Shown here one piece after another: positions 21,933 through 34,525 of a DNA stretch of 64,000 bases. Position numbers and translations under genes: made by a program. The notes under the pieces are model-generated. The model made no database searches. It worked only from the letters and a program-made list of their open reading frames with translations, and was not told the origin of the DNA. The stretch spans positions 32,159,119-32,223,118 of the forward strand of contig OX424559.1 in NCBI GenBank assembly GCA_949152475.1. The letters run 5' to 3'. The stretch is from Terebella lapidaria. Lineage: Eukaryota > Annelida > Polychaeta > Terebellida > Terebellidae. Within the stretch, counting starts at the first letter, position 1, and the number at the start of each line of letters is the position of its first letter.

Positions 21933-22500
21933 TAGAATCATAACACATCATCATCACCAACATCAACATCAGCATCATATATAACATGCATAGCACATAG
22001 TTATGTAATGTGCCGTGTGCGGAGCCTGAGATGCCATGTGAGCGGCACCACAGAACTCGCGCACGTGAGCATGTTGCTGGCCAGCCTCGCCGACGGCACT
22101 GCCGCAGGGATAGAACCCTGGACAGCCCGACGGTCTGCCAGAGCCTGTGTCGCACCATCCAAGCTCGAGGGACCTGCGATCCAGGGACGAGCCCTGAGTC
22201 AGCAACGGTCCCCTTCCTGGGCCACCTATTGGAAGTCGTCCCAGAGGCCTTATGGGCCTCCCTAGCCGAACAGGGACAAGGAGCTCATGGCTGAGATCAC
22301 CTGTCGTGCTCTCGCTCTGTGATAACTCCACTGAACAACGCGCCAGAATATTTATAGTTCTGAAGCACGAGATACGAGGGAAATGACGTAAGACAATTGT
22401 TACAGTATAATGGGCGAGAGACACAGTATAGTAGAGAGCGTTGCTAGGCACGTGCTTTAGAAAGAATCTCCTGCCATGATCTTTGGGCGAAATCGCCACA
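21932..22500 (-). mobile_element. Partial LTR related to the Gypsy-type element at 33.4 kb
   Basis: Read on the minus strand it starts TGTGGCGATTTCGCCC, as do the LTRs at 33449 and 41629, and shares CTCTGGCAGACCGTCGGGCT, CAGTGCCGTCGGCGAG and the GATGATG tract. It ends short of the other LTRs' right end. No internal region of the element adjoins it. It looks clearly older than the pair at 33-42 kb, so it is a separate fossil. Confidence 0.75.
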
Positions 22501-23208
22501 TTGGGATGACCAGAAACACAAAAGAGATTGTGGGTTTCTGGTATGACTTACAGTTCGTGATCCCCAGTGTGAGCAATGTCAAACAACGTGTTCGACCAAA
22601 AACAAATGCACAACACATGTTTTGAATCCAAGTTCCAGTCACACAAGTTCGTCAAACTTCTGTATATCTGTTTGCAATGCCAGTATTAGAAACCCCTACG
22701 AAATATCATCATCAGACGGGATATTGTCAGTGGAATCCGGATCCATGTCGGACGGTATAGACACAAATTGGTGTGGTAAAATACCTAACGGTGGCAACAC
22801 AGTGCCTGTGCCAATTTCTAAATTGTAATAAGGTATTTGGGAGCACATGTGCAATGGCGTGGACAATTTTTTCCTGGGTCAATTGAACGATTAGAAATGG
22901 GGGTCAAATTGTCCACTTTATTGTACATCCTAGCCACGCAGACTAGCCTATAAATGGCATTTTGTGACTATGAAAGCTTGTCCATTAGTCCATTTACGCA
23001 CAGCAGCTAGAATTTTCCCTGGTGATGAATGAATGTGTGTCACTACGAAACTCATTAGCATACTATCACCCATTCATGTATTGTGTGGATTGCCGGACAG
23101 TGACTAGTTGAAATGCGGGCTTTCAGAACATCGTCTTCGATGCGGGACAGTGGAGCCCACTCTTATTCTGATTGGCTGAATTGCTTTATTGGAACAATTT
23201 GCTGACCA
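22501..23208. other. Non-coding, no gene seen
   Basis: Unique sequence; nothing recognised. Confidence 0.5.
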
Positions 23209-24200
23209 CTAAAGCCCCAGTCCCATATGAGGCCAGTGCACTGCGACAATACACGGTCAAGAACGACAGCTGGGCCTCCAAGAACGGGGTGCTCCGGCCT
23301 TGACCGGCATGTGTTTTTCACAAAAGTCATCCCGTTTCACCCCGGTGTGTATTGGAGCCGACGGTAGGACGGCACATCATGGCAGATCAAGGTGGAGCCC
23401 CGGTGGTAGCTGGCACCAACACTATGTCAACACGGCGAATGCCGATGTACCCAGGAGGTCATCCCGGAGCATCATTTAGTATCCGGACGCGTTAACACCG
23501 CACTTCACGGTGGCAAGCACGTTGTACCCCGGCGTATGACGGCCAATGCCGGAGCAACACGGTTTTAGCTGGTAGTAACACGATGTCCACACGGTGAATG
23601 CCGTTGTATCACGGCTGAGTCCCGGTAGAGCACCAGCGTTTCATGTCCTTGATTTTGTGTAATTATATTAAATACAGATCATGTCTTTTAGTTATCTTCA
23701 TTATAAATATTTGAAAGCCTGATAATTTTTTTTTTCATTTAGAAGTCAAATTTGTTTCACTGCAATAAATGGTATTATAAATTGGAAGGAAGTATTGCGA
23801 AATGATTAGAAAAAACAAGAATGTCAATATGAAGGTCTATATAGAAATTGATTTGAAATTATGATTACCCCATAAATATTTTGAGGTAAATACACTGAGG
23901 TTATTTTGGATGATTTATTTTCGCATTTGGCTGCAGTAGCAGAACCCCAACATTATATCCCCGTGCAAGGAAACTGGGGTCTGTTTCCTCTCGGTATTAG
24001 TTCCTACATAATAATAATAGACCCCCCCCCCCCCTCTTCAAAGTACCCTACATTGGAGTTATTGAATTAGTCAAATTTCGCAATGTGCGTGAGTTATTTA
24101 CTGGTAAATGGAGTAATAGTGCCACTGTTAATTGTCGAAATACAAAGTGCTAGTGTTAAAGTGGGGGTACAGTCTGAACGAAAAGTGTCTTAATTGTGGC

Positions 24201-24470
24201 ATGTAAGTGCAACGCGTGGATCCAGGCAGTTTTTACAGAATGCCGATATCTCCATTTTGCGAAGAGTTATGGCGACATTTGTGTAGAACTTTCCCGCCAA
24301 AATTGACACCTATTTAAGTATTATGATGAGTATTCATGTAAGTGCAACGCGTGGATCCAGGCAGTTTTTACAGAATGCCGATATCTCCATTTTGCGAAGA
24401 GTTATGGCGACATTTGTGTAGAACTTTCCCGCCAAAATTGACACCTATTTAAGTATTATGATGAGTATTC
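24201..24470 (+). repeat. 135-bp exact tandem duplication
   Basis: GTAAGTGCAACGCGTGGATC recurs 135 bp on and the two copies appear identical to the TGATGAGTATTCATG end. Present only in the left arm of the foldback; the right arm has a single copy. Confidence 0.93.
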
Positions 24471-25143
24471 ATGGCGCCACACCAGTAATGTAAGATAATT
24501 AGTAACATATAATACGTGATATTTGACCTTTTATCTATATTTTGAGTATTTCGTCAAATTTGTCATTAAAAATAATCAGAATTTAATAACCTAATTTTTT
24601 CACCAAGGAGACAACGCCCGAAATATTGCACTTAGCAACGGTTTTTGCTATGGGCCAAACATCATGAATATGATAATTTTTGGTCCAAACAAATAATAAC
24701 GGGTATGTTTTTCATGTAAAATTTTTTTTAGATAATATAGAAAGTTTTATCTTTTTAGTTAGGAGTAAAGGTCCGTAGCAGCGGCATTGCTATGGGCAGT
24801 ATCTGAGGGATGGTTGATATGGCGATGTTCAACTCCACATATTTACGTTATATTTTTCATTGCGACATCACATAATAATATATTTTGTGGCAATATATAT
24901 AACGAACCCAGGTAAAGCATCCAAATATAAGTAATTAGAATAGTTATACTGTCGTGACGTCATGAATACTCATTATAATACTTAATTAGATGTTAAATTT
25001 GGCGGGAAATAATTTGAATAAATCATCAAAACCACATTAGTTCCCACGGTTCGCTCTTTTTCATGTGCCAAAAATAATAATTTTTCTCTCTGAACCAAAC
25101 TCTATCTCGTTTCTGAATTAAATACCACTTGTTTTTAGTTAAG

Positions 25144-25458
25144 CTACAGTCCCATATAGGTGCCGGTGGAGAAAGGTGCATCCCGGAGGAATACCGGGGT
25201 TGAACGGCCTCTGTACCGTGTTGACGCCGTGTTGACGTCGGGACGAGTCGCGATGTGACGAGACGCTCCGGGATTGAAAATGGTGCACCGCAGGTGACCG
25301 TCAGTCGAGCCCGGAGGTTTTGGACTGTCAAAAACATCCGGTATGCACCGGCTCTATGACTCTTTCCGGTATGCACCGTGTGAACGCCCTGCTGGCGACG
25401 TGATTAAATGTAGCGGTGCCGGTGAGTTTCGGTTGACGCCGTGGTGGACCTGGGTCCC
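25144..25458 (+). repeat. GC-rich loop segment S
   Basis: Bounded by CTACAGTCCCATATAG and CCTGGGTCCC. Filled with short quasi-repeats around CCGGTGCATCCCGG and GTGTTGACGCCGTG. Its reverse complement lies at 27364-27658, just outside the right arm. The ends share AGTCCCATAT with the arms' ends, so S looks like the end region of the same family. Confidence 0.8.
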
Positions 25459-27363
25459 ATAGATATTACATCACCAATATTGGATATTGGATAATCAAAC
25501 TAAAAACAAGTGGTATTTACTTCAGAAGCGACTCCAGAAGTAGAGTCTGGTCCAAGTAGAAAATTTATTATTTTTGGCACATGAATAGAGAGTGAATCGT
25601 GTGAAGTAATGTGGTTTTTACAGCATGTTGATATCTCCATTCGTTCCAAAGTTATGATGATTTATTCAAATTATTTCCCGCCAAATTTAACACCTAATTA
25701 ATTATTATAAGGAGTATTCATGACGTCACACCAGTATAACTATTCTAATTACTTATATTTGGATGCTATATCTGGATTCGCTATATATATTATCACAAAA
25801 TATATTTTTATGTGGCGTCGCAATGAAAAATATACCGTACATATGTGGAGTTGAACATGGCCATAGTAACCATCCATTAGATACTGCCCATAGCAATACC
25901 GTTTCTAGGGACCTTTACTCATAACTAAAAAGATAGAATTTTCAAAATTATCTAAGAAACAAAATTATTCCATCTTTTGCATGATAGACATACCCGTTAT
26001 TGTTTGTTTGAAATAAAAATTATCATATTCATGAAGTTTGGGCCCATAGCAACCAACGTTACGGTTCGCTAAGGGCGATATTTCGGACACTGTCCCCTTG
26101 TTGAAGAAATCAGGTAATTGAATTAAAATAATTGATTATTTGACAAAATTGTTATTAATACTCAAAATGTAAATAAAAGGCCAAATCACGAATTGTATGT
26201 TACTAATTATCTGACAGTACTGTGACGTCATGAACATTCATTATAATACTTAATTAGGTGTCAATTTTGGCGGGAAAGTTCTACACAAATGTCGCCATAA
26301 CTTTTCGCCAAATTGAAATATCGGCATTGCGTAAAAACTGCCTTAATCCATGCGTTGCACTTACACACCAAAGACACTTTTCGTCACGACTGTACCTCCG
26401 CTTTAACTTTAATACTAGCACTTGATCTTTCAATAATAACAATGACACTATTGCCCCAATTACCAGTAAATAACTCCGGCATACGCACATGTATGCCGGA
26501 ACTCCAAGGTAGGGTACGCGAGGAGGGGGGGAGCTATTACTGTTATGTAGGCACTAATACCGAGAGGAAACAGACCCACATTTTTTTTAACGGGAATATA
26601 ATGTTGAGGTTTTGCTACTACCGCCAAATACGAAAATAAATCCTCCAGAATAACCTCAGTGTATTGACCCTTAAAGTATTTATCGGGTAATAATAATTTC
26701 AAATCAGTTTCTATATAGACCTTCATATTGTCATTCTTTTTTTTCTAATCATTTCGCAATACTTTCTTCCAATTTATAATACCATTTATTGCAGTGAAAC
26801 AAAATGTATTTTCAAATAAAAAAAAAAACAAGTGTTCAAATATTTATTGTGAAAATAACTAAAAGACATGATCTGTATTTAATATAATTACAACACAAAA
26901 TCAAGGACAGTAAACACCGGGGCTCTACCGGGGCTCAGTCGTGATACAACGGCATTCACCGTGTGGACATCGGGTTACTGCCCGCTACTGTCGTGTTGCT
27001 ACGGCATTGGCCATCATACCCCGGGGTACAACGTGCTTATTACCGTGAAGTGCCGTGTTGACGCCGACATGCTCCGGGATACTAAATGGCGCTCCGGGAT
27101 GATCTCCGGGGTATACCGGCATTCGCCGTGTTGACGTCGTTTTGGTGCCGGCTACCACTAGGGCTCCACCTTGATCTGCCGTGATGTGCTGTACTACCGT
27201 CGGCTTCAATACACACCAGGGTGAAACGGGATGTTTTTTGTGCAAAACACATGCCGGTCAATGCCGGAACACCCCGATCTTGGAGGCTTCGCTGCCATGC
27301 TTCACCGTGTATTGTCGCAGTGCACCGGCATCATATGGGACTGGGGCTTTAGATTTCCATCAA

Positions 27364-27658
27364 GGGACCCAGGTCTAACACGGCGTCAACCGAAATTCAC
27401 CGGCGCCGGTACGTTTCATCACGTCGCCAACACGGCGTTCACACGGTGCATGCCGGGATGAGTCACAGAGCCGGTGCATCCCGGATGTTTTTGACAGTCC
27501 AAAACCTCCAGGCTCGACTGACGGTCACTCGCGGTGCACCATTTTCAATCCCGGAGCATCTCGTCACATCCCGACTCGTCCCGACGTCAAGAGGCCGTTC
27601 AACCCCGGTATTCCTCCGGGATGCACCTTGCTCCACTGGCATCTATATGGGACTGTAG
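27364..27658 (-). repeat. Inverted copy of segment S
   Basis: Reverse complement of 25144-25458 with about 90% identity (GGGACCCAGG ... CTATATGGGACTGTAG). It directly adjoins the right arm of the foldback. Confidence 0.85.
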
Positions 27659-29019
27659 TTTAACATTTATAACAACCCGTTCGCGTCGCTTCACTTTCGT
27701 CGTTCTCAATGTTATGATGAAAATTTAGGGAAGGTAGTAGATGTACTTTAGAACTGATATCACTATGGGACACTGGGTAGCATTGTATACGCCGTTTTCT
27801 TTTCAAAATCGTATTTGAATATGCACATAGTTACACGAAATTATGAAAAGGAAGAAAGAGAAAAAATACTCATTTCCGACGCTGAGATTTTGAACATTAT
27901 TTACGATGTTGCCAACGCTACAAAATTGCTAATGTTGGAACATGTTTAATAAAGTTGCACATGTACATGTAATTGTGACTTGATATAATCAGAATCTGGA
28001 AATCGCAGTGAATGTGAGTCCACGAAGTGTATCCTCTGAACATCAACGCGTGGCTCGATGAGTTATCCTGTTATTCCGGACAACATTCGTGAACTTGAAA
28101 TAAAAATTTGACGTCAAAATAAATTTCAATTCACAAATGGTTTACGATAGATATACACTGCGGAGCAGGACCTATAGTATCTAAATACTCACTCATTCAT
28201 CCGCTATTGTTTTATTTATTTAAAGGAGTCGTTTGAAGACAGTGAACTGTCGAATGCATGATTTACATGACACGATATAACGAGTAATTCACCGCGAGCT
28301 GATCACTGAGATCATAGGCAATGTTCAAAGTGATTCATTCAGCACAATCATGCTAAAAAATACTACCCGGCCATGTTTGAATGAGTGCAATCACTTATTA
28401 ATGAAAACGATTATACCATTGTGAAAACATCTGTCGTATGGTAACAGTTTGGCATAGAAAATTTCTGAATGTTGAAAAACGTGTGTTCGCTTGCAATAAA
28501 ATATAATTATCGACATATTGTAAATATCTTATGATGACGTCAGTAGAGAACCTACAATCAATATTTGACTTACAATGTATGTTCTTCAATGAATCTTTAG
28601 AGATCTATCGACCCACTACCAATAATATGCATCAGATTAAAAATAAAGTCAGTTGATATAACTCTTCAAACTCTCGATAAACCGGCGTTCTGTCCATACC
28701 GGGTTTTCTGCCTGGTCCCCTGGAGATCTGATTCATAAAGTGTACACTGTTAATTAACGTACGATTCCATTTATCCATAGGGTGTGATGCATAGAGTGCG
28801 TGGTACGTTATGCGTTTTAAACATTTATTTCTGAAGCCATTTTCGTTAATGCAGGAGCTTTTTGTGACGCTTCTAGTTTTATTTCGAACTTCTTATCATA
28901 ATAAACACTGCGTTTTTCGCGCAAATCAGTCAAATTTCAGATGATGCTTCAGATCTAGACACTATCAACTTGATTTTTGGATCAATTTATTCCAAGAAAT
29001 TGCTGATTTAGAGACGTTG
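27659..29019. other. Non-coding, no gene seen
   Basis: AT-rich unique sequence. No motif, repeat or plausible exon recognised. Confidence 0.5.
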
Positions 29020-29410
29020 AATAACGTTGTTATTTCGAGATATTTATCTTGTTGTTCGGAGATAATTATCTCGTTATTTTCTCGAAATAACGACATAATT
29101 ATATCGAAATAATGAGAAACGATCTCGCAGTAACCAGATAAGTATTTTGAAATAAAAAGATAAAATACAATATTTTTTGGAGTCCTGTAAAACTCTGCTA
29201 TCTCGAAATTAAGACATACTTATCTCGAAATAACGGGATATTATCTCGAATTAACGACATACTTATCTCTAAATAAAGAGACATTATTTCGAAATAACGA
29301 CTTGATTATCTTGAAATAACTACTTAGTTATCTCGAAATAATGACTCAACTATCTCGAAATAACGATAGAGAATCATTTCGAAATAACGAGATAAATACG
29401 TCGGAATAAC
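29020..29410. repeat. Degenerate repeat of ATCTCGAAATAACGA, both orientations
   Basis: About 20 copies of a 17-18 bp unit. Some are inverted relative to others (TTATTTCGAGATA and TATCTCGAAATAA), so stretches such as 29030-29100 can fold into hairpins. Confidence 0.85.
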
Positions 29411-30167
29411 GAGATGAAAAACAATGTTGTCTTTGTGTCTTCAATAGTTTTTTTGAGAGGTGTCTCAAATCAGCCACCGTATGATTAATATTTGAAATTG
29501 AATTTAAAACAAGAAAATCACACCTTTCATTGTTCAACAGTTACCGATAGTTTTTAGTTTTTACTGAAAAGTTGTATAAACGCTTAGCGTGTACGCGCCC
29601 TGTGCACCAACTTGTACACGACACTGGACCACTATCCCACAAGAATATGGGACTACACTAGATGTTCGCCAAAATGCTTACATAAATATAACAATATTAA
29701 TTAAGCTAGAGTGTCATCGTTGGCTTGCCTATCACAGATGACATAATGGGAGAGTACAAGTCTAAATTCCAGCCCGGGCCAGTAACACAGTGCAGTTATG
29801 TGAACCAGTGTTATTGTAAGGCACAGACATGGCCAGTGTACACTATTGGCACCGAAGCGTTGTATAACACCATTCCCCCCACCCCAATACTCCTCTCGAG
29901 TGGTATAAGAACTGTGGAAAGTTATGGATCACTGTGTGTTGCTCTAGACTCTAGGATCTCATTGCAACTGGAGTAGACAGACGAGTTCAGGTGAGTGACT
30001 ACTGACTAATGAATATTATCGATACACACAAGATTGAAGATGACTCGAGCACAATTTGTGGATAAATACTAGTGGCCGACACAAGACCTCTATTTTACTG
30101 GCAGCGCTTACTTTGTAAATGGTGCCTGTACTGATTTTCTGTGCAATCCCCATGAAAATGAGTGCAT
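29411..30167. other. Non-coding, no convincing gene
   Basis: An 83-codon frame at 29725-29976 shows no recognised motif and no supporting splice context. Confidence 0.45.
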
Positions 30168-32470
30168 ACATACGGTGGCTCACTACCGCCAATTGCGTTC
30201 GTGTATTTCTCACCCCATTGATAATTACCACCTCATAATATTCACCGCGTTTTTAATTTCCACCCGTTCATAATTATCACTTCAGAATTATCACCCCGTT
30301 TATAATTTCCGCCCCGTTCATAATTATCACCTCAGAATTATCACCCCGTTTATAATCATCACCTCACAATTTCCACCCCGTTTATAATTTCCACCCTGTT
30401 CATAATTATCACCTCAGAATTATCACCGCGTTTATAATTTCCACTCCGTTTATAATTATCACCTCACAATTTTCACCCCGTTTATAATTTCCACCCCTTT
30501 CAATATAATCACCTCACAATTTTCACCCCATTCATAATTTCCACCCCGTCTATAATTAACACCTAAGAATTATCACCGAGTTTATAATTATGATCACAAT
30601 CATTACTGGGTACAAAATTTCAATTGGTGCATTATTAGTAAGAACACTCTTGGTATTCTGTGTATCGTATTGACGCGCGTATAAGGACATGTCCTCATAT
30701 ATGAGCACTTCCTTATATCCGGACATAAGAACATGTCCTTATATATATGTGAACTTTCTTTGGAAACTGCCTGTATAATGTTTGACCCACATATAAGGAC
30801 ATTTTGCATGTCGATTATTATAAGTTGTGAAAAATGACGCAACTGGAACGTAGCACGTACCACTACATATACCATGTTCAGCATTCTAATCTCGAATATC
30901 CTTGTGGTCTTGAAATTAAATTGTATTCATGTTGAATATATGTGTTATAGACCTACAGGGAATTGTGTGTCACTCAATGGGACAAAAATAATTGCGCCAA
31001 TAATTCAATTAGGCGCCAATTCTTCAGTTTATAGTAGTGCATATAATGTCCTTATATCCGAATAAACGGGGTGTTTTATGTCTGGATAAAAGGTCGTCTC
31101 CTTATAAGTGAACATGTTTTGAATTTTTGATATATTGTGAGAATGCACAAATCCACATATAAGGATCTGTCCTTATATGCGCTTCAATGCGGTAGCTATA
31201 GAGGCGTTTCCACGAGCATCTTGTTGCTCTAGGGCTGCAGATGTTCATGGAGTGAGGTGATAATTATAAACGGGGTGGAAATTATAAACGAGGTGAAAAT
31301 TGTGAAGTGATAATTATAGATGGGGTGGATATTTTAAACTAGGTGAATATTGTGAGGTGATAATTATGGACGGAGTGGAAATTATGAACGCGGTGATAAT
31401 TTTGAGGTGGTAATTATAGATGGGGTGGATATTATAAACTCGGTGAATATTGTGAGGTGATAAATATAGATGGGGTGGAAATTATGAACGCGGTGATAAT
31501 TCTGAGGTGGTAATTATAAACAAGGTGGAAATTATGGACGTGGTGAAAATTATGAAGTGATAATTATAGATGAGATGGATATTATAAACTCGGTGAATAT
31601 TGTGAGGTGATAATTATAGATGGGGTGGATATTTTAATCTCGGTGAATATTGTGAGGTGATAATTATAGACGGGGTGGAAATTATGAACGCGGTGATAAT
31701 TCTGAGGTGGTAATTATAGATGGGGTGGATATTATAAAAGGGGTTAAAATTGTGAGGTGATAATTATAGATGGGGTGGATATTTAAAACTCGGTGAATAT
31801 TATGAGGTGATAAATATAGATGTGGTGGAAATTATGAACGTGGTGATAATTCTGAGGTGGTAATTATAAACAGGGGGAAAATTATGGACGCAGTGAAAAT
31901 TATGAGGTGATAATTATAGATGGGGTGGATATTATAAACTCGGTGAATATTGTGAGGTGATAATTATAGATGGGGTGGATATTTTAAACTCGGTGAATAT
32001 TGTGAGGTGATAATTATAGACGGGGTGGAAATTATGAACGCGGTGATAATTCTGAGGTGGTAATTATAGATGGGGTGGATATTATAAACGGGATGAATAT
32101 TGTGAAAGGATAATTATAGATGGTTAGATATTTTAAACTCGGGGTATATTGTGAGGTGATAATTATAGACGGGGTGGAAATTATGAACGCGGTTATAATT
32201 CTGAGGTGGTAATTATAGATGGGGTGGATATTATAAACTCGGTGAATATTGTGAGGTGATAATTATAAATGGGGTGGAAATTATGAACGCGGTGATAATA
32301 TTGAGGTGGTAATTATAGATGGGGTGGATATTATAAACTCGGTGAATATTGTGAGGTGATAATTATAGATGGGGTTGAAATTATAAACGCGGTGAATATT
32401 GTGACGTGATAATTATAGACGGGGTGAGAAATGCAGGAATATAGTTGGCGGTAAGGAGCCACCGTACATA
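30168..32470. mobile_element. Foldback-like element with satellite arms
   Basis: Ends TACGGTGGCTCACTACCGCC and, inverted, GGCGGTAAGGAGCCACCGTA. TIR similarity continues for about 80 bp through ATTTCTCACCCC. The left arm (about 30230-30600) and the right arm (about 31255-32430) are tandem arrays of the same unit in opposite orientation, roughly 44 bp, reading ACGGGGTGGAAATTAT and GAGGTGATAATTATAG on the right. The right arm is about three times longer. The 650-bp centre carries ATAAGGACATGTCCTTAT, a perfect 18-bp palindrome, and several TCCTTATAT motifs. TA dinucleotides flank the ends. No protein. Confidence 0.75.
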
Positions 32471-32706
32471 CATGTACGAGTATTGTCCTGGAAAATATTA
32501 TGTTGTTAACTGTAATTATCGCTGTATGATCTGAATATTTGATACCTACTCAACGACAGGCAATGGAAAAAAACCTCGTCAAACATGTGCTTGACAACAT
32601 TCATGATATCGGAGTGACTACCACACATACCAGGGGCGGATCCAGTAAATCTCATGGGGGAGGGGTGGGGCTGAATAAAAAACATGCCTATGATTTCCCC
32701 TACTGT
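32471..32706. other. Non-coding
   Basis: Contains CAGGGGCGGATCCAG at about 32631, which looks like one end of an hAT-type element. No partner end was found nearby. Confidence 0.35.
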
Positions 32707-33418
32707 CTAATATTCCTTTAATACACGAGAACCATTACAACTGTGCATACATCTAGTTAATATATACATGATACATGATAACTTGTTCTGCTCATCAGAT
32801 GCGATATTAAAACAATAGTTAATCATCCTATTTTCAATGCACAAAGATGAACACCTTTCACCAGTTTCCCCATAAACCATACATGATGCAGTGGACATTT
32901 TTAAGCCGAGTAAAGTTTTAGGAAATATTTTGTGATAAATATCGACCAGAGTGTTGTTGTTGAACCCCCATACTTCACAACTATAACAATATAGGTGCTA
33001 TTAATTTGTGAAACTATTTATTTTGAATATCACATGGGAGACAAAGCTTCTTATTCTTAGCAATCATACCATACAATGCTTGTTTTGTTGAAACAACACG
33101 ATCTGTTGCGACCTTATTGAATGAACTATTGTAAATAAAACTTATGCCCAAATATGTATAACTAACTTATACTCAAATATGTGTTTCTAACGGTTCATGT
33201 CCAAATGTAAATTGAGGAAACTTTCTTATTTTCCCACGCGAAAATATAACCTCAGTTTCAGTGGTATTTACAGAGAGGTGGCATCGTCTACAATAAAATG
33301 CAAATAGTCTCAGGAAAACTTCAATGTCAATACCAATCAGAAAGTTTTCAATATCTTGGCTCAAAACAACCAGACTTTCATGAACTTTACTAAGGCTTAT
33401 CAAAATCTGAATTATTTT
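32707..33418 (-). pseudogene. LINE fragment 2: end of reverse transcriptase and C-terminal region
   Basis: Read on the minus strand, it begins in the reverse transcriptase domain (corresponding to LNDF...LS), passes FYCRRCHLSVNTTET, VIFSRGKIRKFPQFTFG and YLGISFIYNSSFNK, and runs to the C-terminal region with WGFNNNTLVDIYH, YGETGE and a stop near 32707. This order is that of the second half of non-LTR retrotransposon ORF2 proteins of invertebrates. The stretch that should carry the YADD box is absent here, and there are stops and frame changes, so the copy is dead. The 5' part is missing, as usual for LINE insertions. The subfamily is uncertain. Confidence 0.75.
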
Positions 33419-33448
33419 AATTAAAATTTATATCCAAATATGTATAAA
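33419..33448 (-). pseudogene. LINE fragment 1, distal stub
   Basis: CCAAATATGTATAA here matches 33147-33161 inside LINE fragment 2 and continues, after removing the LTR element, into TAACTAAAG at 42027. It is the downstream end of LINE fragment 1, cut off by the LTR insertion. Confidence 0.6.
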
Positions 33449-34179
33449 TGTGGCGATTTTGCCCTAAGATAACGGCAGGTGATTGTGAACACACATCCCA
33501 TTTGTATGGCCTTTGTTTTGACACAGCTCCGTTCGAGCGTGCGTTGCCATGGCGACGCTTTGTAATTTACGTTCCAGTAAGCTATAACAATGGTTTGATT
33601 ATGTGCGTGTGCTGTCTCTAGTTTGTGGTGTATTATATATACACTGGAAGCTACTCGATCGAGAAGATTGTCCGAGAGAGAGAGATGAGACAACACGCGA
33701 AGCAAACCATGAGCTTTGCGTCCCTGTTTCGTGGGTATAGGCCCTGTGGGGGCCCTGGGGGCAATTTCCATTGGGGGGCCCGGGCTGGAGGAGACGAGTT
33801 GCTGACTCGGGGGCGCAAGCCCTGTGGATCGCCAGTTCTCCTCCTTCCCGGGACGATGTGACGTAGGCTCTGGCAGACCGTCGGGCTGGTGCAGAGTTCT
33901 ATCTCTGCGACAGTGCCGTCGGCGAGTCCGGAGAGCAATATGCCCCTGTGTACGGGTTCCGTGGGGCCGCTCCCATGGCCTCTCGGGCTCTACACACGGC
34001 TACATTGCCATTATGATGTATAATGCATGTGATATGTGATGATGTTGATGATGATGATGATGTGTTGTACTATGTGGTGATGTATGAGATCCGGGCTCAT
34101 TCCGGACGGACTGGTACCTGGTTGGGATACCTGTAGGGTAACCCCCTGGGCGCCCTGTACTGGGCGTCTGAACGTTACA
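33449..34179 (+). repeat. 5' LTR, 731 bp
   Basis: Starts TGTGGCGATTTTGCCC, ends GAACGTTACA. Contains CAGACCGTCGGGCTGG and a GATGATG tract. Open frames inside it are not genes. Confidence 0.92.
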
Positions 34180-34180
34180 T

Positions 34181-34194
34181 TGGTGCCGTGACCA
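34181..34194 (+). other. Primer-binding site
   Basis: TGGTGCCGTGACCA starts one base after the LTR, the usual position for the tRNA primer site of Gypsy-type elements. The tRNA species was not determined. Confidence 0.6.
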
Positions 34195-34525
34195 GGATCA
34201 GTCCGACGGCGTCCCATCGCAGCCTAAGGTCACAGAGTTATAGCCCCTTCGTCCCTGGGGACTCCTAGCTTCCTCTGGGACATCCCAAAAATATGGCGGA
34301 CGAAGAAAAAGAAAAGAATGAATCCAACGGGAGAGATGAGGGTGGTAATGTCGCGGACCACACCCGATCGCGCGGCAGCCGCCGTGAGACATCTTTGGGT
34401 GACTCCGGCAGTAAGAAGGGACGCCCGGAGCACTCCGCAGACAAGACCCAGTCTGCGGAGTCGACCCCGGCATCCCTGTCTCCGTCCTGGACGTAGAGTC
34501 GAGCCCCGAGGGAACGCAACCAGAG

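Larger units (their letters stand above)
23209..27352. mobile_element. Giant foldback: inverted arms of about 1.9 kb around a GC-rich loop
   Basis: Left arm 23209-25138 is matched in reverse by 25490-27352. Outer ends read CTAAAGCCCCAGTCCCATAT and ATATGGGACTGGGGCTTTAG. Landmarks in mirror order: the CCGGTG-rich end (about 430 bp), TATTTGxAxGC and poly-T near 23,720 / 26,820, GCAACGCGTGGATCC / GGATxxATGCGTTGC, CCGCCAAAATTGACACC / GGTGTCAATTTTGGCGG, and TACCACTTGTTTTTAG / CTAAAAACAAGTGGTA. Arms look about 80-90% identical with small indels. Encodes nothing. Either a very large non-autonomous DNA element or two copies inserted head to head. Confidence 0.8.

Noticed and set aside
30230-32430. CRISPR-like array
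   Set aside because: Units are contiguous and degenerate with no unique spacers, arranged as inverted satellite arms in a eukaryotic setting.
32631-32650. hAT element
   Set aside because: Only one CAGGGGCGGATCCAG end; no inverted partner or 8-bp target duplication found.
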